Shown: in pieces, positions 1 to 9,475 of the stretch
Layout: every line of letters starts with the position of its first letter
Numbering within the stretch: the stretch's first letter is position 1
Assembly (NCBI RefSeq): GCF_900187185.1
Contig: NZ_LT906465.1
Location: 1,550,001-1,614,000, forward strand
Direction: 5' to 3'
Length of the DNA stretch: 64,000 nt
Origin: Chryseobacterium taklimakanense
Lineage (GTDB): Bacteria > Bacteroidota > Bacteroidia > Flavobacteriales > Weeksellaceae
Notes under the pieces: generated by a model
What the model was told of the DNA's origin: nothing
Database searches by the model: none
Seen by the model: only the letters and a program-made list of their open reading frames with translations
Program-made: the position numbers and the translations under genes

Positions 1-888
1 GACTTCACCATTAAATATTATTTCCCGGAAATCACTTCGGAAGGAAAAGAAAAATATGCGGAATTCTTCAATGAAGTTTCAAAGAGGACTGCAGAAATGA
101 TTGTCGGCTGGTCCAGAGTAGGATTCACCCACGGCGTAATGAATACCGATAATATGTCGGTACTTGGTTTGACCATCGACTATGGCCCGTTTTCGATGAT
201 TGATGAATACGACCTTAATTTCACGCCCAATACCACCGATCTGCCCGGCAGAAGGTATGCTTTCGGGCAGCAGGGAAAAATCGCGCAGTGGAACCTGTGG
301 CAACTCGCCAACGCACTTTTCCCACTGATCGAAGACAGCCAACCGCTTCAGAAAACACTGGATGAATTTTCAAATTATTTTTGGCTGAAACATGATGAGA
401 TGCTCTGCAAAAAATTTGGTTTTGATGATTTAAAAGAATCTGATGAGGATTTCTTCAACGATTGGCAGCGTATGATGCAGGAACTGAAAGTTGATTATAC
501 CTTATTTTTTACTAAACTTGAGTATTTGGATAAATGCGAAAGCTCGAAAGAACTTTTTGGCGATATATTTTATAAAGATTTAAATGAAAACGATTATAAA
601 CAACTGGATGATTTTATCAAAAAATATAGAACCCGTCTTTCCGCAAATGAAATTTCACGCGAAGAAAGTCTGGATTTAATGCAGAAAAGCAATCCCAAAT
701 TTACACTTCGGAATTATTTGCTTTTTGAATGTATTGATGAATTAAATAACGGAAAAAAAGATTTGCTGAATAAGATCGTCAATGCTTTGCAAAACCCCTA
801 CGTTGAAAAATATCCTGAATTTAGTGTAAAACGGCCGGCAAAATACGATGACACACCTGGCTGCTCGATGCTCTCGTGCAGTTCCTAA
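1..888 (+). CDS. selO: Protein adenylyltransferase SelO (YdiU family), 3' part
   Basis: SelO is a pseudokinase-fold enzyme that transfers AMP to Ser, Thr or Tyr of target proteins. Frame 1 is open from the first base, so the N-terminal half with the nucleotide-binding lysine lies outside the window. What is visible is the metal-binding and catalytic stretch HGVMNTDNMS followed by DYGP, then FTPNTTD and RRYAFGQQ, all strongly diagnostic of SelO. The protein ends in SCSS, the usual bacterial C-terminus where animal SelO has selenocysteine. Gene order says nothing about substrate. The identification is firm; only the 5' end is missing. Confidence 0.93.
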   Translation, partial: DFTIKYYFPEITSEGKEKYAEFFNEVSKRTAEMIVGWSRVGFTHGVMNTDNMSVLGLTIDYGPFSMIDEYDLNFTPNTTDLPGRRYAFGQQGKIAQWNLWQLANALFPLIEDSQPLQKTLDEFSNYFWLKHDEMLCKKFGFDDLKESDEDFFNDWQRMMQELKVDYTLFFTKLEYLDKCESSKELFGDIFYKDLNENDYKQLDDFIKKYRTRLSANEISREESLDLMQKSNPKFTLRNYLLFECIDELNNGKKDLLNKIVNALQNPYVEKYPEFSVKRPAKYDDTPGCSMLSCSS

Positions 889-895
889 AATTGAT

Positions 896-903
896 TATTT
901 TTG
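896..903 (+). promoter_or_regulatory. Possible TAnnTTTG promoter -7 box
   Basis: TATTTTTG lies just after the selO stop. It fits the Bacteroidota -7 consensus, but there is no clear TTG box upstream. If it is used, transcription starts around 909, which would exclude the TTG at 901 as start codon of the next gene. Confidence 0.4.
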
Positions 904-2199
904 CAGCCAAATTTTTCACACTTGAACTTAAAACAAAAAACGGCAGATGTCTTCAAAACGGTTTTCCCAAGCCGCGGAGAGGAATTTCTGGTTTTCTCAG
1001 GATTCACGCTGCTGTATGGAATTTTGGCTACGAAAATCGCGTTAGGCTACACGATAATTTTTGATAACCGGATTCCCTGGGATGCCTATTTCAGTTTCGA
1101 TAACCGTGCCATTGTGATGACGGGCGGCGGTTTTGAGCGGCATCCGCTTTCCAATTACTTCTTTGGCTGGATCCGGGAATTTGCACTGTTGGTATCGGGC
1201 GGAAAAATGGATGCGAATTTCAGGCTGGCATTGGCATGGTTCAGCGTAGTTACAGTAAGTTTAAGCTTGGTGCAGATTTACAAATACCTGAGAAACATCA
1301 CCAGGCTTCCTATTTGGCTGTCTTATTTAATCGTGATATTCTTTTCGCTTTTTTCAACCAATATTTTACTTTCGTTCACTCCCGAAACCTATACTTATAC
1401 GCTGTTTTTCCTGTGCCTTTTTAATTATTACGCCGCGCTGAAACTTCGTAAAGAAGAAAAAATTTCAATGTTGGCACTTACAGCAGGCACCGTAGCAGTG
1501 GGCGGGCTGACCGTTACAAATGCGGTGAAAGTTTTCATTCCCGTACTTTTTGAAAAAGAGGTCTTTAAGAATTTCAAAAACTTTGGAAATGCGGTCCTTA
1601 GGGGAATTGTTGCCGTCGCAGTTTTTGGGCTGCTTTTTATGTACCGTCTCAATTTTGATTACATGAAGTTCCTCAGCAAAACAGGGGAACAATACGAGAA
1701 ATTTTCAAAACCAAAGGTTACACCGCTGTGGGACATGGTTGCGTCGTGGTTTTTTGGCGGGAACGTTTTATTTTCAAATTTCATCACGAGAGATTACCAC
1801 AACAGGAAAGGTTTTGAGTATAAAGCGCTTTTTATGGATGTCTATTCATCGTGGTTTCCGTATATTTTTATTGGGGTTTTAGTTGCGCTGGTTATTTGGG
1901 CTTACATCAAAAATTTCAAAAACAAGCTTGTTCAGATCCTGATGATTTCGTTTGCCGTTGACATTATCATTCACTGTATCCTGAAATTTGGGCTTCACAC
2001 CTCGTATATTTACGGTGGTCATTTTGTGTTTGTTTATCCGCTTTTACTGGGTTGGCTTTGTTACAGTTACCGGAATTCACCGAAGAAATTTTCAGCCATT
2101 TTAATTTTAGTAACGACAATGACTGTTTATCTCGGCATCAATAATTTTATTCGGCTTGAGGAGTTTTTCAGCTTCTTGAATGCTTATTACCAGAAATAA
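901..2199 (+). CDS. Multi-pass membrane protein, DUF6080-like
   Basis: A 432-residue protein with roughly ten hydrophobic segments. It includes a conserved-looking loop (IPWDAYFSFDNRAIVMTGGGFERHPLSNY) and a second loop ending in HNRKGFEYKA. It resembles the DUF6080 family of Bacteroidota, whose function is unknown; a glycosyltransferase C-like membrane fold is possible but not shown. The start is uncertain: TTG at 901 overlaps a possible -7 box, a second in-frame TTG lies at 922, and the nearest ATG (947) is in another frame that closes quickly. There is no in-frame ATG until the DNRAIVM stretch. A terminator follows directly. Confidence 0.75.
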   Translation: MQPNFSHLNLKQKTADVFKTVFPSRGEEFLVFSGFTLLYGILATKIALGYTIIFDNRIPWDAYFSFDNRAIVMTGGGFERHPLSNYFFGWIREFALLVSGGKMDANFRLALAWFSVVTVSLSLVQIYKYLRNITRLPIWLSYLIVIFFSLFSTNILLSFTPETYTYTLFFLCLFNYYAALKLRKEEKISMLALTAGTVAVGGLTVTNAVKVFIPVLFEKEVFKNFKNFGNAVLRGIVAVAVFGLLFMYRLNFDYMKFLSKTGEQYEKFSKPKVTPLWDMVASWFFGGNVLFSNFITRDYHNRKGFEYKALFMDVYSSWFPYIFIGVLVALVIWAYIKNFKNKLVQILMISFAVDIIIHCILKFGLHTSYIYGGHFVFVYPLLLGWLCYSYRNSPKKFSAILILVTTMTVYLGINNFIRLEEFFSFLNAYYQK

Positions 2200-2202
2200 A
2201 AA

Positions 2203-2223
2203 AATCCGGAAAATTACCGGATT
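2203..2223. terminator. Bidirectional intrinsic terminator
   Basis: AATCCGG (2203-2209), a 7-nt loop, then CCGGATT (2217-2223). An A-run lies on the left and a T-rich run on the right, so it can serve both the membrane protein gene (+) and the convergent SPOR gene (-). Confidence 0.8.
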
Positions 2224-2247
2224 ATTCTTTTTATAAATTATTAAAAA

Positions 2248-2802
2248 TTATTTCGCTTCTGCACAGAAAACTCTGTACTGAACCGGGATTGCTGATTTGA
2301 AATATTGCCTGATTCTTGCTAAATCTCCGGCAGCCGTCCCCTTGTTGAAATAACTTCCCGCAAGGATTTTATAGTTTGGCCTCAGGGATGCATCGGTTTC
2401 AACTTTTATGCTTGGGAACCTTCTTCTGAAATAGGACTTCACCTCGTTCGCTTCTTCATTGCTCTTCACTACAGCTATCTGTATTTTAACACCCAAAATT
2501 CTCGGATTTTGCCTGCAGATCTCTGCGGTAGTCATCGCTCTGCTTGCAACAGTCTTCGTCTCTCTCCGCGTCTCCGTGTTGGTATTTCTCTCCGCGGAAT
2601 CATAATTCCTGCGCTCTGCCGCTCTTACATTGGCAAGTGCACAGTTTTCCTCGAGTTTTTCCAGAGATTCGCTGATATTTCTGTCCATAGAAATTATAAG
2701 CGGAGTCCCCGAAATGGTATCATTTTTTGTAACCTGCTGTGCATCAATTTTATAAAAAACTGCTACAAAAACGAGAACCAAATATTTATGAAAGTTTTTC
2801 AT
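2248..2802 (-). CDS. SPOR domain-containing secreted protein
   Basis: A 184-residue protein starting at ATG 2802 (a TTG codon precedes it), with a signal peptide of about 22 residues ending in DAQ. A charged, low-complexity middle (about residues 50-95, RRETK-like) leads to a C-terminal SPOR-like domain. In that domain GVKIQIAVVKSNEEANEV, FRRRFPSIKV, YKILAGSYFNKGTAA and LARIRQYF match the beta-alpha-beta repeats of SPOR. SPOR domains bind denuded glycan strands of peptidoglycan, so a periplasmic cell-wall role is likely, with no catalytic domain visible. It is divergent from the act operon and convergent with the membrane protein gene. Confidence 0.8.
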   Translation of the reverse strand: MKNFHKYLVLVFVAVFYKIDAQQVTKNDTISGTPLIISMDRNISESLEKLEENCALANVRAAERRNYDSAERNTNTETRRETKTVASRAMTTAEICRQNPRILGVKIQIAVVKSNEEANEVKSYFRRRFPSIKVETDASLRPNYKILAGSYFNKGTAAGDLARIRQYFKSAIPVQYRVFCAEAK

Positions 2803-2910
2803 CAAGAAGTTATTTTGGGCAAATTTAATACAAATAAAAATTATACCAAAAACCTACTATTTAGAACAATTCCAAATTATAAGAAAAGCCGTAAACCCTG
2901 TTTTTGGGGG

Positions 2911-2942
2911 TTGTTAAATTACTGTTAAAAAGCTTACTTTTG
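2911..2942 (+). promoter_or_regulatory. Promoter of the act operon
   Basis: TTG at 2911-2913, 21 bases, then TACTTTTG at 2935-2942. This matches the flavobacterial TTG / TAnnTTTG pattern and lies 47 bases before the actA start. Confidence 0.7.
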
Positions 2943-2989
2943 CAGAATTGAATGTATACCATCAATTTTACTAACCCAAGATTATTTAA

Positions 2990-4366
2990 ATGATTAGTTG
3001 GAGAAAGCATTACAAAAAGGGGTTGGTTGCAATAGGTTTATTGCTAACAACCACCGCTTCAGTTCACGCACAGGAAGGTGATCCTGCCAATGGTGAAAAA
3101 CTCTTCAAAACGAACTGTTCCGCATGTCACACATTAGACAAGCAATTGGTTGGTCCGGCTTTGGGAGGTGTTGTAGACAGATTGAAAAAAGAACAAAATC
3201 TGGATACGGACTGGCTTCACAAGTGGATTAAAGACAACGAAGCCCTGCGTAAATCCGGCGACAAATACGCTAATGAGGTTTACGAAAAATTCAACAAAAC
3301 GGCGATGACTCCGTTCCCAAATCTTTCTGATACGGACATCAACGACATTCTTGCCTACACTTCAAATCCGCCGGCACCGGCACCAGCAGCAGGCGCTGCA
3401 GCAACTGGCACAGCACAGGACCAAAACTCGGCTGCTGCACTGGAAGAGGCAAAAAAACAAAGTACAAATTCAAAAATTCTTATAATCTCCCTTCTGGTAA
3501 TCGCAGGTCTGCTTATATGGCTGCTGATGCGATTGAGACAGCTCGTAAAACTGAACCAGACAGAAGAGCTTGCTGAACTTAATGCTACCAGAGCTTACTC
3601 TTTAGGGGATTTATACAAAAAATACCATTTTGTCGGTAAGGCGCTTTTAGGTGTTTTAGCACTGCTTGCATTCTATGGCGTTTGGAATTCATTAATGGGA
3701 ATCGGCGTTTACAAAGGTTATAAGCCTGATCAGCCAATCTATTTCTCTCACAAAATCCACGCAGGTGAAAACAAGATTGACTGCCAAATGTGCCACTCCT
3801 CCGCGAAATACGGCAAGGTATCAGAAATCCCTTCAATGAACGTTTGTATGAACTGTCACAGAAACATTTCTGAATACAAAGGAGCCTATATGGAACCTGG
3901 TAAAGACAAAGCTTTCTACGACGGTGAAATCCAGAAGATTTACGCTGCTACAGGTTGGGATCCGGAAAGCCAGTCTTACAAAAACAAACCACAGCCTGTG
4001 GAATGGGTTAGAATCCACAATATGCCGGATTTCGTTTACTTCAACCACGCACAGCACGTTGTAGCAGGCGAACAGGCGATCATCAGCTCACACAACAAGA
4101 AAAATCCTAACGACCAGATCGATGTGGTTTGTAAAGCGTGTCATGGTAAAGTTGATACCATGAACGTGGTACAGATGGCCAACGATTTTACAATGGGATG
4201 GTGTATCGAGTGTCACAGAACTACAGAAGTAGATATGAACAACGGATACAACAAGGAGTATTTCAAGAACCTTCACGAGAAACTTAAAAAACAGTATCCT
4301 AAAACTGAAGGTAAGATTACAGTAGACGCTATCGGTGGTCTTGAGTGTGGTAAATGTCACTATTAA
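2990..4366 (+). CDS. actA: Alternative complex III subunit ActA, multiheme cytochrome c
   Basis: ActA is the periplasmic multiheme electron-transfer subunit of alternative complex III, the menaquinol:acceptor oxidoreductase that replaces cytochrome bc1. The sequence has a signal peptide (cleavage near residue 27, HAQ), a monoheme class-I domain with CSACH at 43-47, an Ala/Pro-rich linker and two hydrophobic segments. A five-heme cytochrome c3/c7-like domain follows, with CxxCH at 265, 286, 381, 405 and 453, the last one residue from the C-terminus. That makes six predicted hemes, one more than the classical pentaheme ActA, because of the fused N-terminal domain. It is the first gene of actABCDEF, with actB 22 bases downstream. 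Confidence 0.93.
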   Translation: MISWRKHYKKGLVAIGLLLTTTASVHAQEGDPANGEKLFKTNCSACHTLDKQLVGPALGGVVDRLKKEQNLDTDWLHKWIKDNEALRKSGDKYANEVYEKFNKTAMTPFPNLSDTDINDILAYTSNPPAPAPAAGAAATGTAQDQNSAAALEEAKKQSTNSKILIISLLVIAGLLIWLLMRLRQLVKLNQTEELAELNATRAYSLGDLYKKYHFVGKALLGVLALLAFYGVWNSLMGIGVYKGYKPDQPIYFSHKIHAGENKIDCQMCHSSAKYGKVSEIPSMNVCMNCHRNISEYKGAYMEPGKDKAFYDGEIQKIYAATGWDPESQSYKNKPQPVEWVRIHNMPDFVYFNHAQHVVAGEQAIISSHNKKNPNDQIDVVCKACHGKVDTMNVVQMANDFTMGWCIECHRTTEVDMNNGYNKEYFKNLHEKLKKQYPKTEGKITVDAIGGLECGKCHY

Positions 4367-4388
4367 TAACAAAAAATCAGAAGTATAA

Positions 4389-7300
4389 ATGGCTTCAAAC
4401 AAAATACAATTCAGAAGTATTCACGAACTGAAAGATCCAACACTTACTCAGAAGTTGGCTCAAAAAGAGTTTCAGGAAGAAATTCCGGTTGATGAATTTC
4501 TGGGAGATGCCGAGAAGATGAATAATTCCGGGACTTCCAGAAGGGATTTCCTTAAATTATTGGGATTCTCTACTGCAGCTGTTACTTTGGCTGCGTGCGA
4601 GGCTCCGGTAATTAAGACCATTCCTTACGTAGTAAAACCTCACGACATCATTCCGGGTGTTCCGAATTATTACGCAACTTCATATTTTGACGGTTCGGAT
4701 TTCGCAAGCGTTTTGGTAAAAACAAGAGAAGGACGGCCCATCAAAATTGATCCGAATCCTGCAGCAAACGAACTTGGGAAAACAAGTGCCAGAATTCAGG
4801 CCGGCGTACTTTCACTTTATGACAATGATAAAGTAAAGCAGCCAAAACTAAACGGTAAAGACGAAACTTACGATAAAGTTGACGATTACGTTCTAAAGGC
4901 TCTTAATGAAGCTCAGGGAAGCGGTAAAAAGATTGTACTTTTATCACACTCTTACCCTTCACCGACGTTCAAAAAATTATTCGCAGATTTCAAAACGAAG
5001 TATCCTGCTGCAGAACTTGTAACTTACGACGCATATTCACATGCTGCGGCTCTGGATGCAGCCCAGGAAGTTTTCGGACAAAGAAGCCTCCCGGTTTACG
5101 ACCTTTCTGCAACTGAACTTGTGGTTTCTTTCCATGCGGACTTCCTTGGAAATTATAACGGCGGAAGCCTTGAAACTTCATACGCAGCGGCTAAAAAGCC
5201 TGGCGCAAACATGTTGAGACACATTCAGGTAGAATCCAACATGTCTCTTACCGGTGCTAATGCTGACGAAAGAATCAGAGTGAAACCAAGTGCAGCGAAC
5301 AAAATGTTGGTTGACGTTTACAATGCTCTAAACGGAGCTGCGGTAAGCGGAGAAGCTGCAAAAATTGCTAAAGAACTGCAGGCTAAAGGAAGCAAAGCGG
5401 TTGTTTTCGCTGATGGTTCCAAAGCGGCTTATGTTTTAGCGCACTTAATCAATCAAAAATTAGGCTCCAACGCTTTCACAGGAAAATCCAACCTATTGAA
5501 GGAATTCGACGGAGCAAGATATAACGAATTCCTTTCTTGGATGAACACAGGTCAGGTTGGCGTACTGATCGCTAACAACGTTAACCCTGTTTACTCATCA
5601 AACAAAGGTGCAGATTTCCAGAAATTATTGGCAAAAGTTCCTCACGTAGTCGCTGTTGTTGATAAGAAAAACGAAATGTACAAAGCTGCAAAAGTGGTAA
5701 TCCCGCTGGCGCACTGGTTAGAGTCTTGGGCAGACCTTACACCGCAAACCGGAGTTTACTCCCTTATGCAGCCTACGATTTCTAAAGTTTTCAAACCAAG
5801 ACAGATTGAGGAATCTCTTTTAGTTTGGATTAACGGTAAAGGACATCCTGCAAACAATTATTACGATTACCTTAAAGCAAATGCGACCACTCTGTTAGGC
5901 GGAACAAGCTTCAACAAAGGGCTTTATAACGGTATCAACGGAGCATCCGTAACTGCGGCTTCTGCTGTAGCATCTGCTGCCACAAATACCGTAAAAACGG
6001 ACAGCACTTCTGTACAGACTCAGGCTGCTGTCGCTCCGGTAACAGTGCAAAGAAGCGGAAATATGGGCTACAGCGGCGGAAACGGCGCACAGGCTATAGC
6101 TGAATTAAGCAATTTCAAAGCTTCTGATCTTGAACTTGTACTTTACACCAATACATCAATCGGTGACGGAACACAGGCCAACAACCCTTGGTTGCAGGAG
6201 TTACCGGATCCTATTACAAGACTTTCCTGGGATAACTATCTCACCGTTTCTCCAAAAGACGCTGAAAGATTAGGCCTTGAAAACGATCTTAATGCAAGAA
6301 TGCAGCTAGACGGTTCAAAGGTGAACCTAACCGTAAACGGTGTAACTCTAAAAGATGTTCCTGTTTTCATTCAACCTGGTCAGGCAGACGGATCATTAGG
6401 TCTGGCTCTTGGTTACGGTAAAAAAGATTCAGGAAAAGTTGCAGAAACAGGTGTGAATGCTTACCCACTATTCGACGGTTACAATACGGTCCTATCGAAT
6501 GTAAAAATCGAAAAAGTATCGGGAATGCATGAATTTGCAGGAATGCAGCTTCAGAATACCCTGATGGGACGTTATGACATTGCCAAAGAAGTTCCTCTGG
6601 ATACTTTCCTTAATGTGGCTTATGACGATAAAACCATCGAAAACGGACATCCGCGGGGATGGAACATTCCTCTGGAATACCATACTTTAACTCAGTCTAC
6701 CCCTGCCGGAAAAATCAGCCTTTGGGATGAATTCGACGACACAGACGGTCCGCACTTCAACCTTTCTGTAGACCTGAACTCCTGTACAGGATGTGGAGCG
6801 TGTATCATCGCCTGCCAGGCTGAAAACAACGTACCGGTTGTTGGTAAAGAAGAGGTAAGGATGTCCAGAGATATGTACTGGTTGAGAATCGACCGCTACT
6901 ATTCTGCAAAAGAAAAAATCACTACTAAGGAACAGCTTGACAAGAAGCTTAATGTTCCGCAGGTTTATGATATCCTGATCGATCCGGCAGAAAATCCGGA
7001 TGTGATCTTCCAGCCGGTGATGTGCCAGCACTGTAACCACGCTCCGTGCGAAACGGTTTGTCCGGTTGCAGCAACCTCTCACGGTAAACAGGGCCAGAAC
7101 CAAATGGCATACAACAGATGTGTTGGTACAAGATACTGTGCAAACAACTGTCCGTACAAAGTAAGAAGGTTCAACTGGTTCAACTATGCTCTGAATGACA
7201 GGTTCGACTACAATATGAACAACGATCTAGGACGTATGGTTCTTAATCCTGATGTTGTAGTAAGAACAAGAGGGGTAATGGAAAAATGTTCAATGTGTAT

Positions 7301-7553
7301 CCAAATGACGCAGACAACAATTCTTGAAGCGAAGAAAGAAGGCAGAACGATCAAGGATGGTGAGTTCCAGACAGCTTGTTCGAAAGCTTGCTCTACGGGG
7401 GCATTACAGTTCGGGGATATGAATGACAAGACTTCGAAAGTAAGGGAGCTTTATGCAAGCAACAGAAGATACACACTTCTTGAAGAGATTGGCACCAAAC
7501 CAAACGTCTTCTATCATACCAAAGTGAGAAACAGAAAAGAAAACAAAGTTTAA
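4389..7553 (+). CDS. actB: Alternative complex III subunit ActB, Fe-S protein with TAT-type signal
   Basis: A large 1054-residue subunit. The N-terminus carries a twin-arginine motif SRRDFLKLLG (RR at 51-52) and a lipobox ending at Cys70 (LAAC), so it is probably exported folded and lipidated. Residues about 75-750 are a molybdopterin-oxidoreductase-like region, which in this complex is known not to hold molybdenum. The C-terminal third is a ferredoxin-like part with cysteine clusters starting at 799 (CTGCGACIIAC), 879 (CQHCNHAPCETVC), 911 (CVGTRYCANNC) and 967 (CSMC, later CSKAC). These fit three 4Fe-4S and one 3Fe-4S centre. An Ala/Thr-rich stretch near 520-555 is a probable flexible insert. 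It lies between actA and actC. Confidence 0.93.
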   Translation: MASNKIQFRSIHELKDPTLTQKLAQKEFQEEIPVDEFLGDAEKMNNSGTSRRDFLKLLGFSTAAVTLAACEAPVIKTIPYVVKPHDIIPGVPNYYATSYFDGSDFASVLVKTREGRPIKIDPNPAANELGKTSARIQAGVLSLYDNDKVKQPKLNGKDETYDKVDDYVLKALNEAQGSGKKIVLLSHSYPSPTFKKLFADFKTKYPAAELVTYDAYSHAAALDAAQEVFGQRSLPVYDLSATELVVSFHADFLGNYNGGSLETSYAAAKKPGANMLRHIQVESNMSLTGANADERIRVKPSAANKMLVDVYNALNGAAVSGEAAKIAKELQAKGSKAVVFADGSKAAYVLAHLINQKLGSNAFTGKSNLLKEFDGARYNEFLSWMNTGQVGVLIANNVNPVYSSNKGADFQKLLAKVPHVVAVVDKKNEMYKAAKVVIPLAHWLESWADLTPQTGVYSLMQPTISKVFKPRQIEESLLVWINGKGHPANNYYDYLKANATTLLGGTSFNKGLYNGINGASVTAASAVASAATNTVKTDSTSVQTQAAVAPVTVQRSGNMGYSGGNGAQAIAELSNFKASDLELVLYTNTSIGDGTQANNPWLQELPDPITRLSWDNYLTVSPKDAERLGLENDLNARMQLDGSKVNLTVNGVTLKDVPVFIQPGQADGSLGLALGYGKKDSGKVAETGVNAYPLFDGYNTVLSNVKIEKVSGMHEFAGMQLQNTLMGRYDIAKEVPLDTFLNVAYDDKTIENGHPRGWNIPLEYHTLTQSTPAGKISLWDEFDDTDGPHFNLSVDLNSCTGCGACIIACQAENNVPVVGKEEVRMSRDMYWLRIDRYYSAKEKITTKEQLDKKLNVPQVYDILIDPAENPDVIFQPVMCQHCNHAPCETVCPVAATSHGKQGQNQMAYNRCVGTRYCANNCPYKVRRFNWFNYALNDRFDYNMNNDLGRMVLNPDVVVRTRGVMEKCSMCIQMTQTTILEAKKEGRTIKDGEFQTACSKACSTGALQFGDMNDKTSKVRELYASNRRYTLLEEIGTKPNVFYHTKVRNRKENKV

Positions 7554-7571
7554 ATAATAATAAGGTAAAAA

Positions 7572-8966
7572 ATGTCACATTACGAAGCCCCGATTAGGGA
7601 ACCTTTAATTATTGGTCACAAAACTTATCACGATATCACCGAAGATATCGCAAGACCTATCGAGGAAAGAGCAGGCAAACTATGGTGGATCTCATTCTAC
7701 GCAGCTCTTGTTCTTTTTATCTACGGATTCGGCTGCATCGCTTACACTATCGGTACCGGTATTGGAGCGTGGGGACTAAACAGAACCATTAACTGGGGTT
7801 GGGATATCACCAACTTCGTATGGTGGGTAGGTATTGGCCACGCCGGAACGCTGATCTCCGCAGTATTATTATTATTTAGACAAAGATGGAGAATGTCGGT
7901 AAACCGTTCTGCTGAAGCGATGACGATCTTCGCCGTTGTACAGGCCGCAATCTTCCCGGTAATTCACATGGGTAGAGTTTGGGTTGGTTACTGGGTATTC
8001 CCTATTCCAAACCAGTTCGGTTCACTTTGGACTAACTTTAACTCACCGCTGCTTTGGGACGTATTCGCGATTTCTACTTATTTCTCGGTATCTACAGTAT
8101 TCTGGTTCATGGGGCTTATCCCAGACTTTGCGATGATCCGTGACAGAGCCAAGACGCCGTGGACAAAAAAAATCTACACATTCCTGGCGTTTGGCTGGGG
8201 CGGTAAAGCAAAACACTGGCAAAGATTCGAAGAACTTTCTTTGGTTCTTGCAGGTTTGGCAACTCCACTTGTATTCTCGGTACACACCACTGTATCCTTC
8301 GACTTCGCCACATCGGTAATCAAGGGATGGCACTCAACAATCTACCCTCCGTACTTCGTGGCAGGTGCTATTTTTTCGGGATTCGCGATGGTACAGACGC
8401 TTCTCCTTGTTGCAAGAAAAGTGGCAAACCTTGAAGATTACATCACCATGTACCATATCGAGATCATGAACATCGTAATCATCGTTACCGGAGGAATGGT
8501 AACTGTAGCTTACGCGGTAGAATATTTCGTAGCATGGTATTCAGGTTCACGATTCGAAGACTTTGCGTACCTTACTCCCGGTGCAGCAACCGGTCCTTAC
8601 TGGTGGGCATTCTGGGCGTTGATTATATGTAACCTTGTTGTTCCTGCATCATTCTGGTTCAAAAAACTTAGAACCAATATTATCTGGACATTCATCGTGG
8701 CACTGATCATCAACATCGGTATGTGGTTCGAGCGTTTCGACATTATCGTAATCAACCTTTCCAGAGACTACCTTCCTTCAGCATGGACGATGTTTAAACC
8801 GACCATCATTGATGTAGGAGTTTATTTAGGAACTATAGGATTTTTCTCCGTATTATTCCTACTTTACGCAAGAACATTCCCTGTAATTGCACAGGCTGAA
8901 TTGAAATCTATTTTGAAAATTTCAGGTGAAACTTATAAAGCAAAAGAAGGAGATGAGCACCACTAA
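7572..8966 (+). CDS. actC: Alternative complex III subunit ActC, NrfD-like quinol-binding membrane protein
   Basis: A 464-residue integral membrane protein of the NrfD/PsrC family, with about ten hydrophobic helices. ActC is the main quinol-oxidising subunit and contacts the Fe-S protein ActB on the periplasmic side. Typical stretches are WWVGIGHAGTLISAVLLL, FPVIHMGR, FSVHTTVSFDFA and HIEIMNIVIIVTG. It starts 18 bases after actB, and its last 14 bases overlap the start of actD, so translation is probably coupled. Confidence 0.93.
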   Translation: MSHYEAPIREPLIIGHKTYHDITEDIARPIEERAGKLWWISFYAALVLFIYGFGCIAYTIGTGIGAWGLNRTINWGWDITNFVWWVGIGHAGTLISAVLLLFRQRWRMSVNRSAEAMTIFAVVQAAIFPVIHMGRVWVGYWVFPIPNQFGSLWTNFNSPLLWDVFAISTYFSVSTVFWFMGLIPDFAMIRDRAKTPWTKKIYTFLAFGWGGKAKHWQRFEELSLVLAGLATPLVFSVHTTVSFDFATSVIKGWHSTIYPPYFVAGAIFSGFAMVQTLLLVARKVANLEDYITMYHIEIMNIVIIVTGGMVTVAYAVEYFVAWYSGSRFEDFAYLTPGAATGPYWWAFWALIICNLVVPASFWFKKLRTNIIWTFIVALIINIGMWFERFDIIVINLSRDYLPSAWTMFKPTIIDVGVYLGTIGFFSVLFLLYARTFPVIAQAELKSILKISGETYKAKEGDEHH

Positions 8967-9474
8967 GATTATATACGGCCTTTACGCTGACGACGACGAT
9001 TTGATGAGCGGCGTAAAAGCTTTCAGAGAAAAAGGAATCGATATCAACGAAGTTTATACACCATTCCCGGTTCACGGCCTGGATAAGGCTCTTGGACTTA
9101 AAAAAACCAGAATCTCAGATGCTGCTTTTATGTATGCGGTATATGGTGTTACCCTCGGAGCACTGACTACCTGGTATATGATGAACCACGACTGGCCTCA
9201 AAATATTGGTGGTAAGCCCGCATTCTGGTGGGGTCACAATATGCCTGCTTTCGTAGTTCCCATGTTTGAGCTGATGGTATTCTGTGCTGCACACATGATG
9301 TCCCTTACGTTTCTTGTAAGAAATAAAATGTATCCGGGGGCTGCACCACAAAACCCAGATCCGCGTACTACAGATGACAAATTCATGATGGAATTTGTGA
9401 GTGACGATGTAGAAAAAATCAAACAGCTTCTTGTAGAAACAGGTGCTGAAGAAATATCCGTAAAAGATGCTTAA
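8953..9474 (+). CDS. actD: Alternative complex III subunit ActD (DUF3341)
   Basis: A 173-residue protein of the DUF3341 family. It has a cytoplasmic-type N-terminal domain (YGLYADDDDLMSGVKAFREKGI), then two hydrophobic helices (about 60-85 and 100-125, IWWGHN and FVVPMFELMVF region) and a C-terminal ferredoxin-like stretch (FVSDDVEKIKQLL). The start at ATG 8953 is preferred over the longer frame at 8926 because it begins the conserved domain and has AGAAGGAG just upstream, a strong Shine-Dalgarno match that is unusual in this phylum. It overlaps actC by 14 bases. Confidence 0.9.
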   Translation: MSTTKIIYGLYADDDDLMSGVKAFREKGIDINEVYTPFPVHGLDKALGLKKTRISDAAFMYAVYGVTLGALTTWYMMNHDWPQNIGGKPAFWWGHNMPAFVVPMFELMVFCAAHMMSLTFLVRNKMYPGAAPQNPDPRTTDDKFMMEFVSDDVEKIKQLLVETGAEEISVKDA

Positions 9475-9475
9475 G

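Noticed and set aside
841-888. Possible selenocysteine at the SelO C-terminus
   Set aside because: The codons read SCSS with ordinary Cys and a normal TAA stop; there is no in-frame TGA.
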